NCBI GenBank assembly: GCA_002401305.2
Contig: NVSO02000122.1
Location: 1-6,282, forward strand
Length of the DNA: 6,282 nucleotides
Reading direction: 5' to 3'
Source: Rhodobiaceae bacterium
GTDB taxonomy: Bacteria; Pseudomonadota; Alphaproteobacteria; Parvibaculales; Parvibaculaceae
The stretch's first letter is position 1; each line of letters begins with the position of its first letter. This document shows positions 6,157 to 6,282 of the stretch, piece after piece. A model generated the notes under the pieces. That model did no database searches and was not told the origin of the DNA. It was given only the letters and a program-made list of their open reading frames with translations. The position numbers and the translations under genes were made by a program.

Positions 6157-6282
6157 ATGGGGCGAACGGTCACTCGGGCGCAGTTAAGCGAAGCAGTTTA
6201 TCAAGAAGTTGGCTTGTCTCGGAATGAGTCGGCGGACCTTGTGGAAGCAGTGCTCAAAGAAATTTCTGAAGATTTGATCGTG
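6157..6282 (+). CDS. ihfA: integration host factor subunit alpha, 3'-truncated by the window edge
   Basis: Subunit of the IHF heterodimer, a sequence-specific DNA-bending protein of the nucleoid. Only the first 42 codons are present ([20 protein letters not shown], then [22 protein letters not shown]), without a stop. They match the helical N-terminal dimerisation part of HU/IHF proteins: [12 protein letters not shown] and the [12 protein letters not shown] helix are typical of alphaproteobacterial IhfA. The DNA-binding beta arms with the conserved proline lie beyond the window. Start: ATG at 6157 with a strong GGGAG at 6143-6147, nine bases upstream. The position directly after plsX-fabH agrees with the alphaproteobacterial order, in which a MerR-type regulator gene often follows. 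The alpha rather than beta subunit or HU is inferred from the N-terminal sequence and the gene order. Confidence 0.93.
   Translation, partial: MGRTVTRAQLSEAVYQEVGLSRNESADLVEAVLKEISEDLIV

Overview
This is a housekeeping segment of an alphaproteobacterial chromosome. The gene order bamE, CBP3-type cytochrome bc1 chaperone, DUF177/YceD, plsX, fabH, ihfA is the classic alphaproteobacterial arrangement. A K+-insensitive H+-pyrophosphatase (hppA) sits next to it. Base composition is near half GC by eye, with heavy use of TTG for leucine. HppA and the visible IhfA N-terminus resemble Hyphomicrobiales/Rhodospirillales-type sequences from memory, but I would not name a family. I see no phage, insertion sequence, CRISPR array, tRNA or rRNA.

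Layout: (1) 1-1830 +, hppA, missing its N-terminal part because the window starts inside the gene. (2) 1849-1885, a strong hairpin terminator between the convergent hppA and bamE, with a T-run on both strands. (3) 1917-2381 -, bamE, an outer-membrane assembly lipoprotein. (4) 2382-2583, a 202-nt divergent promoter region. (5) 2584-3171 +, a cbp3-like chaperone, overlapped by 8 nt by (6) 3164-3763 +, yceD/DUF177. (7) 3764-3985, a 222-nt gap with no convincing gene but several hairpins and a candidate promoter. This is the place where rpmF lies in gammaproteobacteria such as E. coli. (8) 3986-5062 +, plsX (GTG start), overlapped by 4 nt by (9) 5059-6036 +, fabH (GTG start). (10) 6037-6156, a 120-nt gap ending in a hairpin around the ihfA ribosome-binding site. 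(11) 6157-6282 +, ihfA, cut by the window end after 42 codons.

The genes serve envelope and membrane energetics. PlsX and FabH feed phospholipid and fatty-acid synthesis, BamE serves beta-barrel insertion, the CBP3-like protein serves bc1 complex assembly, and HppA couples pyrophosphate hydrolysis to proton pumping. IhfA is one subunit of the DNA-bending protein IHF.

I found no new enzymatic or defence system. The observations most worth checking are in the gaps: a possible structured leader before plsX-fabH, two mutually exclusive hairpins around the ihfA ribosome-binding site, and an 18-nt palindrome just before cbp3.
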